A stretch of 8,218 nucleotides of DNA from Planococcus sp. (in: firmicutes) (lineage in GTDB: Bacteria; Bacillota; Bacilli; Bacillales_A; Planococcaceae): assembly GCA_030147225.1 (NCBI GenBank), contig JASLAI010000319.1, forward strand, positions 1 through 8,218, in the 5' to 3' direction. The notes below the pieces were generated by a model, which was not told the origin of the DNA, ran no database searches, and saw only the letters and a list, made by a program, of their open reading frames with translations. The position numbers and the translations under genes were made by a program. This document shows, piece after piece, positions 6,544-8,218 of this stretch (position 1 is its first letter; each line of letters starts with the position of its first letter).

Positions 6544-6550
6544 CATGGCC

Positions 6551-7522
6551 TTAGTTGAAATTACCGGATAGAATATCCGCGTATGGTGAATCCGATGGCA
6601 GAATAATTACCGTGTCATCACCGATTGTTTTTTTATAGGATTCCAGCGAGCGGTAGAGCTCATAGAATTCCGGATCTTTCGAGAATGATTCATTGTAGAT
6701 TTTAGCAGCTTCTGATTCTCCGTCTGCTTGAATCAATGCAGCCTCTTTCCGAGCAGTTGCAATCACTTCCTGCGCTTCACGGTCAGCTTGCGCTTCAATT
6801 TCTTGTTTTTTTGCATCTCCTTGGGACAGGTAATCCTGAGCTGTGGACTCACGCTCTGAAATCATTCGCGTATAGACCGACTGCTCGTTTTCTTCCGGCA
6901 GATCCGTTCGTTTAATACGGACGTCCATGACCTGGATGCCGTATTGGTCTGTTTCCAAAAGTTCGTTTACTTTTGCCGTAACATTATCATTCAGGCTGCC
7001 CCGAGATGAATTTTCATCGTTGATAATTTCGTCGTAATCCAGTTGACCGAGCTCTGTCCGCACGACGAAATAAATAAATTCTTCCATCCGTGATTCGGCA
7101 TTGACGATTGTCCCAGCATTTGAAATCAGATCAAGCGGATTCACTACATGCCATACTGCATAATTGTCAATAATGATGCGTTTTTTGTCTTTCGTGTTGA
7201 TTTCTGCTTCAGAAACATCGTAAGTCATCTGGTAGTTTGGCAAAGTCGTAACACTTTGGATAAAAGGCACTTTCATTTTGATGCCCGGTTCCTCCTGAAT
7301 TTTCACCACTTCCCCGAATTGGCGGACGACTCTGTATTCATTTTCTTTCACTACATAAACATTTGTCAGGAGAATCAGCAGCAGCGCAAAGGCCACAACC
7401 ATGCCGACAATCAATTTCCAGTATTTCTTGAAATCAATGGGATCTTTCGGCTCTTTTCTCTTTTTAGGCATTTCATAAGGATTGTATTTTTTTGCTTCGC
7501 CTAAGGGTTTATTCGGTTCCAT
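6551..7522 (-). CDS. hflC: HflC, SPFH-family modulator of FtsH protease
   Basis: The 323-residue product has a charged, Lys/Pro-rich cytoplasmic N-terminus (1-35) and one membrane helix (about 36-57, LIVGMVVAFALLLILL). A band-7/SPFH domain follows (about 58-220: ENEYRVVRQFGEVV, EPGIKMKVPFIQSV, VMDVRIKRTDLPEE). Next is an Ala/Glu-rich coiled coil (about 222-275), then the HflC signature GESEAAKIYNESFSKDPEFY and LYRSLESYKKTI. HflC pairs with HflK in a membrane complex that restrains FtsH; in E. coli the SPFH part lies outside the membrane. Its ATG overlaps the hflK stop by one base (TAATG) and its ribosome binding site (AAGGGGG) lies inside hflK, so the two are translationally coupled. The N-terminal tail before the helix is longer than in E. 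coli HflC. B. subtilis 168, as far as I recall, lacks an hflKC pair. Confidence 0.93.
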   Translation of the reverse strand: MEPNKPLGEAKKYNPYEMPKKRKEPKDPIDFKKYWKLIVGMVVAFALLLILLTNVYVVKENEYRVVRQFGEVVKIQEEPGIKMKVPFIQSVTTLPNYQMTYDVSEAEINTKDKKRIIIDNYAVWHVVNPLDLISNAGTIVNAESRMEEFIYFVVRTELGQLDYDEIINDENSSRGSLNDNVTAKVNELLETDQYGIQVMDVRIKRTDLPEENEQSVYTRMISERESTAQDYLSQGDAKKQEIEAQADREAQEVIATARKEAALIQADGESEAAKIYNESFSKDPEFYELYRSLESYKKTIGDDTVIILPSDSPYADILSGNFN

Positions 7523-8218
7523 TAGTTGCCGCCCCCTTCTTCTTCAGTTTCAGCCGCTGGTGGAACGGCTGTTTGCAGCCCGTCTAGCGGAAGGTATTTC
7601 ATCGTACCGCCTTCATCGTTCATGATGTACAATTTAGCATTCGGCAGGACTGATTCGAGCGTTTCCATGATAATCCGCTGCTTAGTAACTTCCGGATTGT
7701 TTTCATATTCCAAGTACAGTTTGTCAAATAACGCAACATCTCCTGTTGCCTGTTGAACCCGTGATACTTTCTGTCCTTCTGCACGTGAGTTGATTGCTGC
7801 TTTTTCTCCTAGAGCTTCATTGCGCTTCTGGTTTTCGTATTTTCTGGCTTCGTTGATTTTTGTATTCATCGTTTCTCGGGCATCGGTTACGTTCGTGAAC
7901 GCCGCGCGCACTTCTTCATTCGGCAGCTCTACATCTTGGAGTTTGACAGCTAGCACCGTGATGCCGATATCATACTTTTCCACTAGCGAGGCCAGTAAAT
8001 CGCGCGTTTCCGCTTCAATTTCCGCTTTACCGGAAGTAAGCGCATCATCGATGAGCGAACTGCCGATAATGGAACGGATGGATGCAGATGTTGCATCATG
8101 CAAAATATCCTGCGGTGCCTCTGCGTTAAATAAGTATTTTTTTGGATCGGTGATTTTCCACTGTACTACTAAATCTGTCAGAACAATGTTCTCATCTCCA
8201 GTAATCATTTTGGTTTCC
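7522..8218 (-). CDS. hflK: HflK, SPFH-family partner of HflC (5' end cut by window edge)
   Basis: The frame is open to the right edge, so the start is missing. ATG at 8206-8208 is internal: the in-frame codons before it encode E-T-K, giving ETKMITGDENIV, which matches the family motif (E. coli MLTSDENVV). About 231 residues are present. They include the second half of the SPFH domain (LVVQWKITDPKKYLF, VLAVKLQDVELPNEEVRAAF), a charged Ala/Glu-rich coiled coil (about 130-165 of the visible part) and the C-terminal segment EVTKQRIIMETLESVLPNAKLYIM typical of HflK. The tail is acidic and ends EEEGGGN. The absent part should hold the N-terminal cytoplasmic tail, the membrane helix and the start of the SPFH domain, roughly 80-100 residues. 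It is HflK rather than HflC by order and by this C-terminal motif. Confidence 0.92.
   Translation of the reverse strand, partial: ETKMITGDENIVLTDLVVQWKITDPKKYLFNAEAPQDILHDATSASIRSIIGSSLIDDALTSGKAEIEAETRDLLASLVEKYDIGITVLAVKLQDVELPNEEVRAAFTNVTDARETMNTKINEARKYENQKRNEALGEKAAINSRAEGQKVSRVQQATGDVALFDKLYLEYENNPEVTKQRIIMETLESVLPNAKLYIMNDEGGTMKYLPLDGLQTAVPPAAETEEEGGGN

Noticed and set aside
6541..6550. Palindrome GGCCATGGCC just after the hflC stop codon
   Set aside because: Too short and without a loop to form a useful hairpin; part of it is already the 5' arm of the terminator.

Overview
The window looks like core chromosome of a low-to-moderate GC Firmicute of the order Bacillales, probably Planococcaceae (Planococcus or Sporosarcina type). 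The basis is the protein sequences, which closely resemble those of Bacillus subtilis as I recall them, and the gene order polA-mutM-coaE-gapB-speD-nrdR, which matches the B. subtilis chromosome. Two things differ from B. subtilis: hflK-hflC sits upstream of polA, and no ytaF lies between mutM and coaE. The family placement is inference. All genes are on the minus strand, so transcription runs from high to low coordinates.

In the direction of transcription, the window opens inside hflK (5' end cut off by the right edge). It continues into hflC, overlapping by one base; together they encode a membrane SPFH complex that modulates FtsH. A large hairpin with a T-tract ends that unit, and an extended -10 promoter for the next unit appears to lie inside its loop. 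Next comes a tight operon of polA (starting at GTG), mutM and coaE, with gaps of 15 and about 10 bases. This joins two DNA repair/replication genes to the last step of coenzyme A synthesis. gapB follows with its own extended -10 promoter, flanked by two inverted motifs resembling CcpN (gluconeogenic repressor) boxes, and ends at a strong terminator. speD has its own promoter and a leader of about 185 bases that could hide its ribosome binding site, and it ends at a second perfect-stem terminator. nrdR, the ribonucleotide reductase repressor, starts just after that terminator and runs off the left edge.

Functionally this is housekeeping: DNA polymerase I and 8-oxoguanine repair, CoA synthesis, gluconeogenic GAPDH, spermidine synthesis (decarboxylated AdoMet), dNTP control and membrane protease control. 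I see no mobile element, CRISPR array, tRNA, rRNA, toxin-antitoxin or defence cassette, and no pseudogene. The most interesting signals are non-coding: the speD leader with an 8-base anti-Shine-Dalgarno match, the nested terminator/promoter ahead of polA, and the paired operator-like sites at gapB.
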